A stretch of 64,000 bases of DNA, taken from assembly GCA_036784855.1 (NCBI GenBank), contig JAZDSV010000009.1, positions 229,001 through 293,000 on the forward strand, written 5' to 3'. Below the pieces are notes generated by a model. The model was not told the origin of the DNA, made no database searches, and saw only the letters and a list, made by a program, of their open reading frames with translations. Shown in pieces: positions 10,580-21,683 of the stretch. Each line of letters starts with the position of its first letter. The stretch's first letter is position 1. The position numbers were made by a program, and so were the translations under genes. Source of the DNA: Aphelidium insulamus (taxonomy: Eukaryota > Aphelidiomycota > Aphelidea > Aphelidiaceae).

Positions 10580-11155
10580 ATGAAAATCATTTTGACTCGC
10601 GTGCCCGCATTCTTATGCTTCCATGTCTTCCTGATGGCCGCACGGGGCACACAAGCTATCTGTTTTAGCCATCCGAGTCCTGATGTGCGTAGCCAGAATG
10701 GAAACCTGGGTGTCCGGGGTGCCGGTGTGGCTTCGTTGCTCGATGTCCTATACGGCCCGCATTTGATCAATTTCGCGCCTCAGCGCACTGATAAACCACC
10801 ACTGTATCCGCAACAGAAGCAAGATAAAGTCGAGGAGCGCCGCGTGCGAAAGGCGCAGATTGCCAAAAATTATCGTGAACGTGTGAAACGTAAAGGCGGA
10901 TTTACAGCAAAGCAGATGGCCGTTAGGCGCATTAGGCAGGCGAGAGCAACGATTAAGGCAAAGGCAATGAGAGCACTGAACAGGTTGGTAAATGTGGGCG
11001 TGGAAAATGTGGCAATCTGGCGGCTCCAAAATTTACTCGCAATTCAGCAGTGCAGGACCAAAGCGAAACAAAGAGCAGCCAAAACCGCGGAACATCCCGG
11101 ACAGCTATTCGCAATTGCTGACCTGGCTGCTGATCCTCTATTACGGGAGCTCTGA
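10580..11155 (+). CDS. Secreted basic protein B (bZIP-like basic helix)
   Basis: Intronless, 191 aa when started at 10580; an in-frame ATG at 10550 would place a polar extension before the signal peptide. The N-terminus (MKIILTRVPAFLCFHVFLMAARG) is a signal sequence matching that of protein A. The middle and C-terminal parts are Arg/Lys-rich helix (RRVRKAQIAKNYRERVKRKG, then RRIRQARATIKAKAMR) and align with protein A without large gaps, ending in IWRLQNLLAIQQCRTK. A further acidic and hydrophobic tail is unique to this copy. The pair lies between the two ABCG paralogues. No known family is recognised. Confidence 0.65.
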   Translation: MKIILTRVPAFLCFHVFLMAARGTQAICFSHPSPDVRSQNGNLGVRGAGVASLLDVLYGPHLINFAPQRTDKPPLYPQQKQDKVEERRVRKAQIAKNYRERVKRKGGFTAKQMAVRRIRQARATIKAKAMRALNRLVNVGVENVAIWRLQNLLAIQQCRTKAKQRAAKTAEHPGQLFAIADLAADPLLREL

Positions 11156-11261
11156 TACAATAAACAGCAGCTTTACGCTTACTTCTACGACCATTTGCAG
11201 CATAATTTAGATAGAGTTCACATTCCATCATGTTTTAAGTTTGTATTTAAAATGCGATAGT

Positions 11262-14200
11262 CTACTTCATTTTACGCCGATTGCATAGCTTTAACCCGAG
11301 AAATGCCAAAAAGTTCCATCCGGCAGCAATAACGGCAAGGCGAATGCAGCACGGCCTTGACACGCGTTAGACGCCAATTATTATCATATTACCACAACTT
11401 ACCAGTAATTGTCCCAGTCGTAGCTGTATGGCGCCGGGTCGTCCTCGATGAATGGGCGCGCGCTCACCTCCTTGATCCAGATGGCCTCGACGGCCCAGCG
11501 CGGTGCCGACAAGTCCCACAGGTGTGCCAGCGGGCCGAAATTCTGATTGACGTCCTTCAACTCCGGCACAACGCCGCTCAGTGCCAGCGCCCATAGCAGA
11601 GTGAATCCGGTACCAGCCAGGGCCACTGCCTCTTTGCGGAGGAATGCCGACAGAAAGTAACCTGCGAAAATCGTCAGTTAGCAACGATTACTTAAAGCAA
11701 CATTTCACGAACCCATGGCAAACGCGTTAAAGTATAGCAAGAGAATAATCAAGTAGAGCGCTTCGAATGTTGTGCGATACGACACAAACAGTATGAATGC
11801 CAGGCTGAACATGAGCGACGCGATTATGACGCGCGGGATGTCCGCAATCCACTTGGTCACAAAGTACGCGGTGGTGGACATGCCGGCCGAAGTGTCTCGC
11901 CAGTAGACGGCGCGCTCTCGACCAAAGGTGTTGGACCCGGCGGAGATGCCCGCAAAGATTATTCCAAACGAAATGAATATGGCGGTGAATCGAATCAAGT
12001 CCATCGGCTGTCGACAACCCTGCTGCAGCATTGCCGGTGCCACGGAGCATATACTCTCTACATGTTGTGTTATGCAATTATATTAACCGAATATGTAGCT
12101 ACCTGGCTGTCGAGACAAGTAATCAAAGTTCTGCACGCCAATGGAGATGAAGAGGCCGCAGAGCAGGTGAAGCGTCTGGTCGAGCATAAACGCATTTCGA
12201 TTGCGATAGATCTGCAAGCACGCGCTGCAAATGTTACGAAAGTTTAGTTACAGTTGGACAATAATATAACATTTCACCGGCCACCTACCGCTTGAGAAGA
12301 ATGACAAACTTGATTCTGGCCGGCGGTGTTTCACGCACTGGATCTTTGCCCTTGCAGAGAAAGAAGAACGTGCCGTAGAGTGTGCGTCCGAGTTCGCACG
12401 CGACATCCCACACCCAGGCTATAGAAGATGCCATGGCCGAGGAGACTATGGCCGAGTTTTGCAACAGGACTGCAGTACAGCCGCGCGGGCGCTCATTGCG
12501 ACTGCGGCGACTGACCATGGACGACACAGTTGACTTTTTATCGCTGCTGCCTCCGCCCGCGGTGCTCTGCGCCCGTAAATAGTATTCCATTGCTTCCTGC
12601 CTGATCTCTTGGAAAGCGTTCTCTTGCGCGTCCGGGTTGTGCAGATTGTCGATGGCTTTGAAGCCGACTTGCTTGGACACCACCATGCTCTTGACGCGTG
12701 GAATGGGTGTCTTACCGGCACATTTGCGGGCCCAGTACTCGTACAAGTCCGCGGGCTTAAAGCTGGGGTCAATCGCTGATCGCACTTTGCCCATGGTGAC
12801 ATCCATGAAGAAGTCGGCCGGGTTCTCATCTACAGGACAGTCGAATCCGCAGGAACGCAGATATGCCTGTGCCTCGTCGCGCGGTCCAAAATAAACTAGT
12901 TGGCCAGTCTTGCCCAGGAGAACAAGATCGTCAAACTGCCTGAATGCCGAGGGGCTGGGCGAGTGTACTACAGCCGCCACCAGCATCCCACGCTCATTCG
13001 CAAGCCGGCGCAACATTCGGCACACTTCCACGGCCGTCGAAGAGTCCAGTCCCGATGTTGGCTCATCTGAGAGGTAAATAACACAGGCAATGAAAGAGGA
13101 TTACGTACCCAGGAACAGAATGGAAGGGTCAGCAACGGCCTCCAGAGCCATATTGACACGCTTGCGCTGCCCGCCGCTTATAGCAGCACCGACAGTCTCG
13201 TAGTCACCGATAACATTGTCCATAACATTGGTCAGCCCGAGGAAAGTGATCAGACTCAGCACGTGGCGCTTCACACGGTCATACGACCACTCGCGCGGCA
13301 ACCGCATCCTGGCCGAGTGCTGCAAGGACATTATGCATTAGTTATACATGTTCATTGAGAGAAGCATACACACTCACCATGAGAACATCGCGCACAGTCA
13401 ACTCTCGCAGCATAATGTCATCTTGCGGCACAAAACCGATAAGGCGCCGGTACTTGGACAGCTCCTCCTCCACGCCATTAACAAGAATGCGACCAGACGT
13501 GCGCTTCACCTTGCCCATCAGCAGCGATATGAACGTTGTCTGTAATGTAAATATGCAAGTTATCTATCAATTAAGTGACTACGAATGCATACCTTGCCAG
13601 CACCTGACGGGCCCATGATGGCACAGGCACGGCCGGGAGCCAGACGACCGCTGACATTCTTCATGAGGGACAGTCCACCAGGCAGAGTGAGTCCAAGGTC
13701 CGTGAACTCGATGGAGAACTGGCGCACGGGGCGACTGTCACCAATGACGGAATGGCGGCCACCGGCACGCGGCAACGTGGACGCACGCGACCGCGGCGAA
13801 TCCGACCCTGCTATCGAGATGATGGTGTTGCGGTACTGCGCCCCATCCGGTCCACGCCGCCTACCACCGGTCGCCGCCCCGTCGTCGGCGTCATCCGCGG
13901 CCGCCGTGTCCGTGACCAGCTGGTATATCTGTTCCTTGTGCTTGATGGCGCGCAGGCGGTCGTAGTGGTGTTTGCGTGAGAAGGCGTACGTGCACACCAG
14001 GGCCAGCACGGCGAACACGGCAAACAGGTAGGTCTTGGAGGCGCGACGTGTGCCGGCGGGACACGAGCCCAGCAGACATGGTATGGGGTCAACGGTGCCT
14101 GCATGATATCAAATCACTGAGCAGGCGCACACAGTTACATAACACACACACATACCTGGTGGGCACTGGTAGCCCTCGGGGCAGCGTGTTATAACCTTTG

Positions 14201-14690
14201 TATCGTTGGAGCAGTAGTACCGGGGCAGACAGAATATCGGCTGCTGTGCATTCGCGGGACAGTAGAAGCCTGACGACGTGATATTCTCAGAGGGCATTAC
14301 AGTGTGGCACATACCTGGCGTGCACTGCTCCTGGCTGTCTGGGGTGAGGCAAAAGTATCTAACCCAGCGAATTAGATGTCAACGCCCTATGAAGCATTCT
14401 GCTTACCCGGCTCTGCATTGGGTTCCATTGGGCGTGGCCGGATAGTAGCAATCATCATATGCCTGCACAGCATAGATATATTGTTAGATCTATGGGCACA
14501 CATACATATATGCAAATAGATATCACACCGTCGTGCCGGGACACTGCGCAAGCTGCACAATATCCGAAATGTCTGACGGCGATATTGTGTTGTCTTGAGC
14601 CGTTGCAGGGCGCGCCAAACAGGCGATAAGTAGCAAGAGGGCACCCCTCGTGACGGCACCCAGCGACACTGAGCGACAGTGGTATTTCAT
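11262..14690 (-). CDS. ABCG half-transporter with Cys-rich ectodomain, copy 2
   Basis: Twelve exons: 14690-14529, 14462-14407, 14358-14315, 14269-14156, 14098-13593, 13539-13378, 13319-13109, 13066-12289, 12224-12103, 12057-11713, 11661-11403 and 11355-11262 (950 aa). Nine of the twelve exons have exactly the same length as in copy 1. The differences are exon 1 (+12 nt), exon 5 (+60 nt, Ala/Asp-rich insert before the ATPase domain) and exon 8 (+72 nt, Ser/Arg-rich linker after it). Walker A, Q-loop, ISGGQRKR signature and DEPTSGLDSS are intact. Exons 6-7 and their introns are nearly identical to copy 1 although flanking exons have diverged. Start 14690 (MKYHCRSV) gives a good signal peptide; an upstream in-frame ATG at 14831 exists. 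Confidence 0.85.
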
Positions 14691-15073
14691 TGACCTACTT
14701 CTATCCGTATATGGGCAATGCGAGTTAAACTTCTTTTTCTTCTCTGCTCTGAAGCATTCGCGACGCAGTGTCGCACGGAATCCTTCTGGCCAATCGTTGA
14801 AGAGGGCTTGTGTAACACTCGACACTGGCACTTGTTACGTGTTCATTTTCTTGCACAATACATATGTACAAATGTTTATAATGTTTATAATGTTTATAAT
14901 GTTTATTCGTATACCGGGATGTTTGCTGCTGCACTGAATGTGCATTGACTTTACTTTGTCGAAGCCTTAATCAATACTGTGAAAATCGAGCACATAGCGT
15001 GCCGCCGATTGTTATGCAGTCTGATCAGCAGCCAATCATTGGACGCGAATATTTCACGCGACAAAAAAGCGTT
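14691..15073. promoter_or_regulatory. Divergent promoter region with short tandem repeat
   Basis: Shared upstream region of ABCG copy 2 (minus) and the ankyrin gene (plus). It contains four copies of a 9-nt unit (ATGTTTATA) at about 14871-14906. No other gene is seen. Confidence 0.35.
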
Positions 15074-16252
15074 ATGTCGCGCCGAAAGATGATGATGAGG
15101 CTGTGGCTTGTCGTACTGGCGGCGGCACAGCTGTGTGAGCTTGCGGAATGCTTGGCTGATTTATGGCCACGGCGATATGCAACGGGCAACGATGATATCA
15201 GCTCGTCGCCGACGGATGGCCCCAGGGAAAGGCATCTTGTAACTCAGTTGTACGAGGCTGTGGAAGCTGAGGATTATATAGCCACGGAACAACTGCTTCA
15301 ACAGGGTGCAAATAAGGACGGCGATCGACGGCTCTATGGGATGACACCTCTTGCAGTTGCGGCAGCACGTGGATACCTCAAAGTGGCACAACTACTACTG
15401 GATCGCGGCGCTGATGTTGAGCTTGCCGACCATAAAGGACGCACACCGCTCCATATGGCAGCGGAAGCTAATCGTTTCGAAATTGCGCCGCTTCTACTGG
15501 CACACCACGCTCAAGTCGACCCCAGAGACATGAATGGTCGCACGCCACTACTTATCGCTGCCGGCCTGGGTCATGACAAAGTTGCTAACGTACTCATTGC
15601 AAAAAAAGGAGATGTGAATGCTGTAGATGCCGCGGAAAACTCTGTGCTGATGCAAGCTGCGGTAAATAGGCACTTGGAAATGGTGCGACTCTTGATTACA
15701 CGGGGTGCCCATGGCAATGTGCCCGATCGACAAGGGCGCATACCGCTGCACATGCTGGCATTTTTGGGAGCAACTGATATGGCAGAGGTGCTTCTTCAGC
15801 GCGACAGCGGCCAAGTACACGCTGTCTACGATCCAGAGGACAGACATCTGACCCCGTTGCATGCGGCTGCTGTAGGTGGTAGTGCTGATATGGCAGAGCT
15901 GTTGATTAAACACGGCTCCAAGCTGGACAGCCCGACGTTTAAGGAATCACCACTGCTGTTGGCTGTGCTTTACAGCCATGAAGGCGTTGTGCGCAAGCTG
16001 CTGGAAAAGGGTGCGCACGTTGATCCCCGCAATTCTGAAGGTCAGTCGGCACTGCAAATGGCGGCCGCACTTTGCGACATCCCCATGGTTCAGTTGCTCT
16101 TGGATTGGGGTGCCGTAGCTAGATTTCCACCGTGGCTACTATGCACCAATAATGCCATGGCAGCGCGAATTAGACGGCTTCTTATACGACGATCGTTCAA
16201 GCAGGCTGCTGTCAAGCTTCTTCCACTCAGCCTCAGCAGGAAAGGCTACTAA
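15074..16252 (+). CDS. Secreted ankyrin-repeat protein, intact paralogue
   Basis: Intronless. The frame opens at 14945, but the Met at 15074 (MSRRKMMMRLWLVVLAAAQLC) or 15089 gives a signal peptide. About ten ankyrin repeats follow, with clear TPL..AA..G..... VA..LL..GA consensus phrases (GRTPLHMAAEANRFEIAPLL, HLTPLHAAAVGGSADMAELL). The protein is about 392 aa and ends in a basic tail. It aligns along its length with the disrupted gene at 16385. It has no transmembrane helix after the signal, so it is predicted to be secreted. The partner is unknown. Confidence 0.75.
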   Translation: MSRRKMMMRLWLVVLAAAQLCELAECLADLWPRRYATGNDDISSSPTDGPRERHLVTQLYEAVEAEDYIATEQLLQQGANKDGDRRLYGMTPLAVAAARGYLKVAQLLLDRGADVELADHKGRTPLHMAAEANRFEIAPLLLAHHAQVDPRDMNGRTPLLIAAGLGHDKVANVLIAKKGDVNAVDAAENSVLMQAAVNRHLEMVRLLITRGAHGNVPDRQGRIPLHMLAFLGATDMAEVLLQRDSGQVHAVYDPEDRHLTPLHAAAVGGSADMAELLIKHGSKLDSPTFKESPLLLAVLYSHEGVVRKLLEKGAHVDPRNSEGQSALQMAAALCDIPMVQLLLDWGAVARFPPWLLCTNNAMAARIRRLLIRRSFKQAAVKLLPLSLSRKGY

Positions 16253-16384
16253 TGAATAAGTTTTTAATAAAGACGCAATGGGCGCAAGCGATGCCGCTCA
16301 GCCAATCATATTGCGCGAGCTGCAAGCAGTCCGACACGTGGCAAATATATATATTTTTTCATTTCATTTCATTACTGCATTGAA

Positions 16385-17564
16385 ATGAGCAAGGAATCCA
16401 TGTGGCGATTTGCACCTCTACTAGCCGCTTGTTTCGCATTGATAGTGCACTCAATGACGTCGCCAGATGTACTGCAACCAACTCTAGTGAGAGACGGCGA
16501 CTGCCCGAATGTTGCCGGCTCTGTCGATGATCTCAATACCGCATTATACAACGCTGCAGAGAATGGAAATTGTCTAATGGCTGAGTGCCTTCTTTGGGTC
16601 GGCGCCGATGTGAACTTTGCCTCGCAAAGTGGCCGCACTCCGCTCTTTGCTGCTGCATCGCACGGTCATTTGTCCGTTGTGCGGCTATTACTTCAGCATG
16701 GCGCTGAATGATCAACCAGACATTGTGCAATCCTTGCTTGAGAAAAATGAGAACAAGGAGCAATTAAACGCCGCAGATGACGCCGGAAGAACTCCCCTCC
16801 TCGTAGCTGCTGCAAAGAAACATTGGCAAGTCGTCAACACTCTTGTTAAATACGGAGCTAATGTCAACGCGGTGGACGCACAGCAAAACTCGGTTCTGAT
16901 GCTAGCTGCACTGAACAATCGTTGGGGCACGGTAGATTTACTGATACAATTCAGCGCCAATGGTAATCAGCCCGACCCTCGTGGTCGGATTCCATTACAT
17001 TATGTCGCATATAATGGCAAAACGAAGATTGCCACTGCTCTTCTCGACCTTAATCCTGGACAAGTTCATGCCATCTACGATCCAAATGGATCTCACTTGA
17101 CACCGCTACACTTTGCAGCTGAGGCGGGTCACATTGAAATGGTCATGCTGCTGATTAAATACGGGGCTAAATTGGATGACGAAGCATTCCACGAGTCGCC
17201 ACTCATGGTAGCTGTACGCATGCAGGACTATGGGGTTGCTGATACGCTTCTTTTCATGGGAGCAGATGCAAATGCTCGTGACCATGATGGTGAGTGCCCA
17301 CTTGATGTCGCGTTTGCATACGGCGATGATGACCTTATATGGCTTCTTCTGCACTTCAATGCCACCGTCACTGAGAGAATGGTTGTCAATTACCGCGGTA
17401 ATGTCGACGTCGAGGAAATGCTGATCATGACCTGGGTAGAACAACTCCTTCAGGGAGCCGAACAGGACGAACCTAAAGCGGATGACATCACCGACCTCGG
17501 TCCCGACAAAATGCTTATCCAACGACGGGAACATGCGGTTCGAAAGCTATTTAACCACATATAA
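16385..17564 (+). pseudogene. Secreted ankyrin-repeat protein, disrupted by internal deletion
   Basis: A signal peptide (MWRFAPLLAACFALIVHSM) and two ankyrin repeats run in one frame to a TGA at 16709-16711. The remaining repeats continue in another frame to 17564. Compared with the intact paralogue at 15074, about 50 bp between the end of repeat 2 and the middle of repeat 3 are missing, which changes the frame. The remaining junction carries ATGGCGCTGA, which could have been the direct repeat used for the deletion. Downstream repeats retain good consensus (GRTPLLVAAAKKHWQ, HLTPLHFAAEAGHIEM), so the break is recent, or is an assembly collapse. Confidence 0.65.
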
Positions 17565-17631
17565 AGGGTTATTTTTCGTATGTACTTGTCTAATTTATAC
17601 ATATCCATAAGGTGACAACCATCCACATAAT

Positions 17632-18435
17632 CTATGCCACGCCCACGGTGCCGGCCACTCTCTGCTCCACGGCACCGCTGATGCACTGCCACACGTCGAT
17701 GCAACCTTTCGCAGCCACATCCCACCACTGCATGGCAGTGCTCTGTCCAATATCACCCAATGCTTCCACCGCCACCAGATCACCTGTCCGTCGGTCCAGC
17801 ACGGCCAGCAGGTCTCCGCCGTTTAGACGCTTGTCTGCTCCTGATGTTGCCAGGGTCCACTGCTCGGGTATAGTGGTGCTGCGGCCAAGTGTCACGGCGC
17901 AAACCTGCTGACAGACGGGCACTCCCGCGTCCATAAGCGCCACCAACATGGCATTACAACACGCCCCCAGCAACTGGGCGTCACTACCACGACCATCACC
18001 AATATCGGCGGCCACAATGTGCACCACGATGGAGATTAGTGTACGCGGGTGCAGACGCGTCGCCACCACATACTCGGCCACACTTTGCAGAAATTGCTCC
18101 ACTCGCCTCTCTCCCGGCCCTGGCGGAAGGTTAATATATACATAATAGACTCAATAATCATACACAGCCAGCATACCCGATACACCCGTCATGGGCACCA
18201 CGGTCACGTCAATGTGCGCCCGGTCCACGCGCTCGTGCTTGGCCGATACGGCGGCCGGGCCATGCACGGCGCACACAACCGCAGTGCCAGCCACCGAAAG
18301 GTCCACACCGCCATCTGCGCCATCACCACCGCCGCCGCCGTCCATGCCGTGGCTGTCAATGCCGATGGCGCGCCGCAGCTCCCACCGACACGAGCCGTCA
18401 GCGCGATTAATCACACCGGCCGTGGCGTGCATCAT
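17632..18435 (-). CDS. RRP46: Exosome RNase PH-domain subunit, RRP46/EXOSC5-like
   Basis: Two exons: 18435-18177 and 18119-17632, giving 248 aa. The N-terminal exon carries INRADGSCRWEL and a strand TAVVCAVHGPAAV typical of the RNase PH fold. The second carries PGERRVEQFL, HPRTLISIVVHIV and LLGACCNAMLVALMDAGVPV. The HPRTLISI and CCNA..LALMDAG phrases fit RRP46 best, though RRP41 cannot be excluded. In eukaryotes these subunits form the catalytically inert ring of the RNA exosome. A Gly/Asp-rich insert (about residues 30-40) is unusual. The intron is 57 nt. Confidence 0.7.
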
Positions 18436-18859
18436 TTGATTGCCGCGTTGTCTTTAATTGTCTGTGCGTGAATTCCTACCGCCGAGTAAAGTGGCGGAAA
18501 ATAATCAGCTTGTTTACAGCTTCATAAATATTGACCACATGTCAAAAGGCAGACTCTTTCGACAACTTGAAAGATAAACCAGATAGCAATTTTTAGTTGT
18601 CTGCATTGCATCGAAAGGAATATAACCATTATTATAGATCGACAAACGCTTGAAAGACTACTTTCATTCACGCAACTTTCCGTTAATATATTGCTCTGCA
18701 GCTTCTTTTCTGATGTGTCTTAATATTGCACTGTCCAACGTACTTCCAACAGTATGGACATCAATGGGGTTTCCTGTTCCGTGCGAGCGCGTTGTGAATT
18801 TCAATCAGCTCAGTCGCGGGACGCAGTAGAGGATCAGTAGACAGGTTCAGCTGCTTCAA
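18436..18859. other. Intergenic, AT-rich
   Basis: About 420 bp upstream of the exosome subunit. No gene or repeat is recognised. Confidence 0.3.
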
Positions 18860-19105
18860 CTAATCTTTGAACATCCAATGATCGTATAGTACGGTGACAC
18901 GTCCATCTGCGTCAAATGTCCACTGAAACATACCGTAGCTTTGCTCCAAATCTTTTCGCAGCAGTACTCCGTTTTGAGGTGCAAAGAGCTGCTCCCGTAG
19001 AATCCGATGCGATTCATTTACCGGAACGATCAGAGCTGAAGTCAAGTTAAAGCTGTCGCATGCACCAGTAGCCACAGAACACCCATCCCGATCAATTAAA
19101 GCTTG
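18860..19105 (-). pseudogene. Possible gene remnant without start codon
   Basis: An open stretch of about 75 codons ends at 18860. Its composition looks protein-like (phrases such as VPVNESHRILREQLF and GMFQWTFDADGRVTVLYD), but it has no ATG, only stop codons upstream, and no splice acceptor that I can confirm. It may be the last exon of a lost gene. No family is recognised. Confidence 0.25.
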
Positions 19106-19190
19106 TCACCATTGGACCCTGGGGGGTTTCAGTGACTTTCGTTCGCAAAGAACCCACAAGAAAATGTCGAACAACGGTTTACTATAGATG

Positions 19191-19460
19191 CTATTGAGAA
19201 AACAAAGTACCGTTATTAATGGTCAAAAGAGACAACTTTGACGATTGCGCTAACTCCATCAGCTTGATCTGCTTCTGGCGCAGAATGTTTATATGGTCGT
19301 TTGCGGCGGTCACCAAGTAATTGGCTCGCAGGATGTCGTCGCAAGTAACGGCCGTGGCGAGACGCGCCAGCGCTACTTTCTTTTCTTCATCCGCAGCTGT
19401 AACTTCAAGCTGAACAGCTGCCAAAGCCTTATTTGTATCGCAATGCGGCGGTGTACTCAT
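19191..19460 (-). CDS. Small hypothetical helical protein
   Basis: An 89-aa ATG frame with high Ala/Leu/Lys content and heptad-like spacing (KKVALARLATAV..., HINILRQKQIKLMELAQ), so probably a helical hairpin. No signal peptide and no family recognised. It stands alone between the remnant at 18.9 kb and the secreted protein gene ending at 19667. It could be an unspliced piece of a larger gene. Confidence 0.35.
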   Translation of the reverse strand: MSTPPHCDTNKALAAVQLEVTAADEEKKVALARLATAVTCDDILRANYLVTAANDHINILRQKQIKLMELAQSSKLSLLTINNGTLFSQ

Positions 19461-19666
19461 AATTCGATGTCAGAGAGATTTATCCGCCGATTCGGGTAAA
19501 GTGACCAATCTATTTCTGGAACATAAATCCGCAAAGGACTAATCTAGGGAGGACTCGAGCCCTCTGCAAACTCTGCAAACTGGACTGCAAATCATACACA
19601 TACACATTCGCAGTATATTTACGTAAGCGAGCCGTAGTATAGAGGTGCTGGCAATTATGGGTCGGA

Positions 19667-20371
19667 TTAGAGCTGCAGTGTCAGCAGGCGCTGAGCATCG
19701 GACAACTCCCCACTGATAATATCCCTGGCATGGTCTAGCACAAAGCAGGTATCGAGCGGATGGGGCGGTACGAACAATTTCTCGTCGACACTTGGAGTAA
19801 AGTTGGTCACGTCGCACCAGTTTTTGTTGGGCTCCACCATTCTCACGTAGTATCCGGTGTCGGGATCGGTCAACACGTACGCACTGTTGCCGCCATAAAG
19901 CTGCAGCGGGTCGTGCACATTAACGAATACGTTCAGGGTCTTGCCATTGCGTTCGACGGTGCCGTTGAACTACGGCGCGATGAAGAAAACATATTATCAG
20001 CAATTGCATATTACATACCTTGGCACCGGCAAATACATCCATGCCGTACCACTTGTCACGCACGCAGTGGGAGTCTCGCGGTTGGGTGGCAGAGAATGAG
20101 TAAAAGTGTTTCTATGCATGTATGTATGAGCACACTAATTGAGGTGTCAATGAACACGTACACCGTGCACGTAGATCTTGAAATTTGGCGTCTGCACGTA
20201 TGCTCGATTGTTGGGGTAATCCATGACTACGAGACCAGCAGGACGCGAGAATGTGCTGACTACGTGCGCGGTGAACTGAGGGAAAGCGGGAAATTTCGGT
20301 TCGTTGGTGGTGGGCGAGGCCAGGGCAACAGCCAGGCAAGCACTGGTGACGGCGGCCATGGTTATCAGCAT
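19667..20371 (-). CDS. Secreted protein of unknown family
   Basis: Three exons: 20371-20162, 20111-20019 and 19969-19667, giving 201 aa. The signal peptide is MLITMAAVTSACLAVALA. The mature part has four cysteines and many aromatic residues, with phrases DSHCVRDKWYGMDVFAGAK, GKTLNVFVNVHDP and NWCDVTNFTPSV, suggesting a beta-rich, disulphide-stabilised domain. All introns are GT-AG in phase 0. For intron 1 two overlapping GT sites exist, and only GTACGTG keeps the frame. I do not recognise the family. Secretory or vacuolar location is inferred from the signal alone. Confidence 0.6.
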
Positions 20372-20536
20372 TTTGTCCGCGGCAGAGATTTCCAATGAAC
20401 ACGGAAGCAACCCAAATTTGCCATCGCGCCATTCGACGCCCGATTTCCAGACACAGCCGACTACAGTAATATGCATATAACATATTTACATTCAACCACA
20501 CGTCACTTGCACAAGATAACCGTGACTGCACTCTAT

Positions 20537-21562
20537 TCAAACCCGTTTGCCGGCAGCCATTGCACGCGCCCGCTGACCAAACACCACAATGCACAGCATC
20601 TGCACCACACCGACCGCCCCGCCAAACATGTTCGGCCCGTAGATGAACGGGTCGGCAATGGACAGTCCGTAGCCGGTCCAGCACGCCCCAGCCAGCGTCT
20701 GCGCGCCCGACAGCGGCCACGTAAATGAGGACGCGTCCCTGATGCGCAGCACCTTCCACAGCGTGGCCAGCGGACTAAAGTAAAAGACACTGAGTGCGGC
20801 GGTGCCGACGGCGCCCACTATGGACTGGCGGGTGGCGGGTGACAGGGCGACATCGGGTGCCGCCATCGGCACGTACACCACAAACGCCAGGCACAGGTTG
20901 AGTGCCAATGCGGCTAGCAGGACCGGCGCCGTGTAGCGATGAAGTGATGCAGGTCTCTTGCCATGAGTGGCCGTGGCAATGTGCAGCTCGCGTCGCACAC
21001 GCTCTGATAGCATGGCATCCACATACGTGACGGCATTGTCGTCGTCCCTGTCAGTGGCAGACACGCTGCCCGCCTCCTCGTCGCCGCGGATCGACACCGA
21101 CTCGGCCACAGCGCCACCAGCACCAACATCATCTGCCAGGGGATCTGTGGCGACGCGGAGCGCACGGTACGCCAAACTGGTCACCGAGTACCAGAGGCCG
21201 AGCAGGGCGCCGAATATGTTGGCCACAAACACAAAGTAGTTGGCGGACACGTTGGCGTATAGAAGCCACGCCACACAGTTGGCAAACATCAGCGGGTACG
21301 GCAGCGGGTTGTCGCACACGGGTGGCGGTAGTGGCGGCGGTGGCGGTGGCGGCGCGGGGAATATGCCGCCCTCATCATCATCGTCATCATCATCGTTGTT
21401 GTCCGCATTACCATCTGCATTAGATGCCATGAGCAGCCGCCAACGCCGCCACATTGCGGGCACCGGTGCACAGTACAGCAAGTTGGAGGTCAGGACGCCC
21501 AGCGCGGGGAACACAAAGTTGAAGAAGGCCTCGCAAGCGGTATCGTCCTTGTCGCACTGCAT
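20537..21562 (-). CDS. SWEET (SLC50) sugar transporter
   Basis: Single exon, 341 aa. Two MtN3/saliva triple-helix repeats are visible. The first includes PYPLMFANCVAWLLYA followed by a helix FVFVANIFGALLGLWY. The second includes FYFSPLATLWKVLRIRDAS, TWPLSGAQTLAGACWTGYG and GGAVGVVQMLCIVVFG. SWEETs are facilitators of sugar diffusion across plasma or vacuolar membranes. The protein is longer than the usual 220-260 aa because of an acidic then poly-proline loop (about residues 50-85) and a long cytosolic linker (about 145-195). In a parasite it could take up or release hexoses; that is inference. Confidence 0.8.
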   Translation of the reverse strand: MQCDKDDTACEAFFNFVFPALGVLTSNLLYCAPVPAMWRRWRLLMASNADGNADNNDDDDDDDEGGIFPAPPPPPPPLPPPVCDNPLPYPLMFANCVAWLLYANVSANYFVFVANIFGALLGLWYSVTSLAYRALRVATDPLADDVGAGGAVAESVSIRGDEEAGSVSATDRDDDNAVTYVDAMLSERVRRELHIATATHGKRPASLHRYTAPVLLAALALNLCLAFVVYVPMAAPDVALSPATRQSIVGAVGTAALSVFYFSPLATLWKVLRIRDASSFTWPLSGAQTLAGACWTGYGLSIADPFIYGPNMFGGAVGVVQMLCIVVFGQRARAMAAGKRV

Positions 21563-21683
21563 TTTGGGCGATTCGTAAATATTATCGTCTTAAATAATCT
21601 GGAATAATTGTAATTGTACATAATCAAGGCCGAACTTGTGAGCCAATCATATGCCGACCTTGACCCTGCTGCGCCACAGCCGC

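Noticed and set aside
19760-20398. 212-codon plus-strand frame
   Set aside because: It overlaps the three exons of the secreted protein on the minus strand, which has a coherent spliced product with signal peptide.
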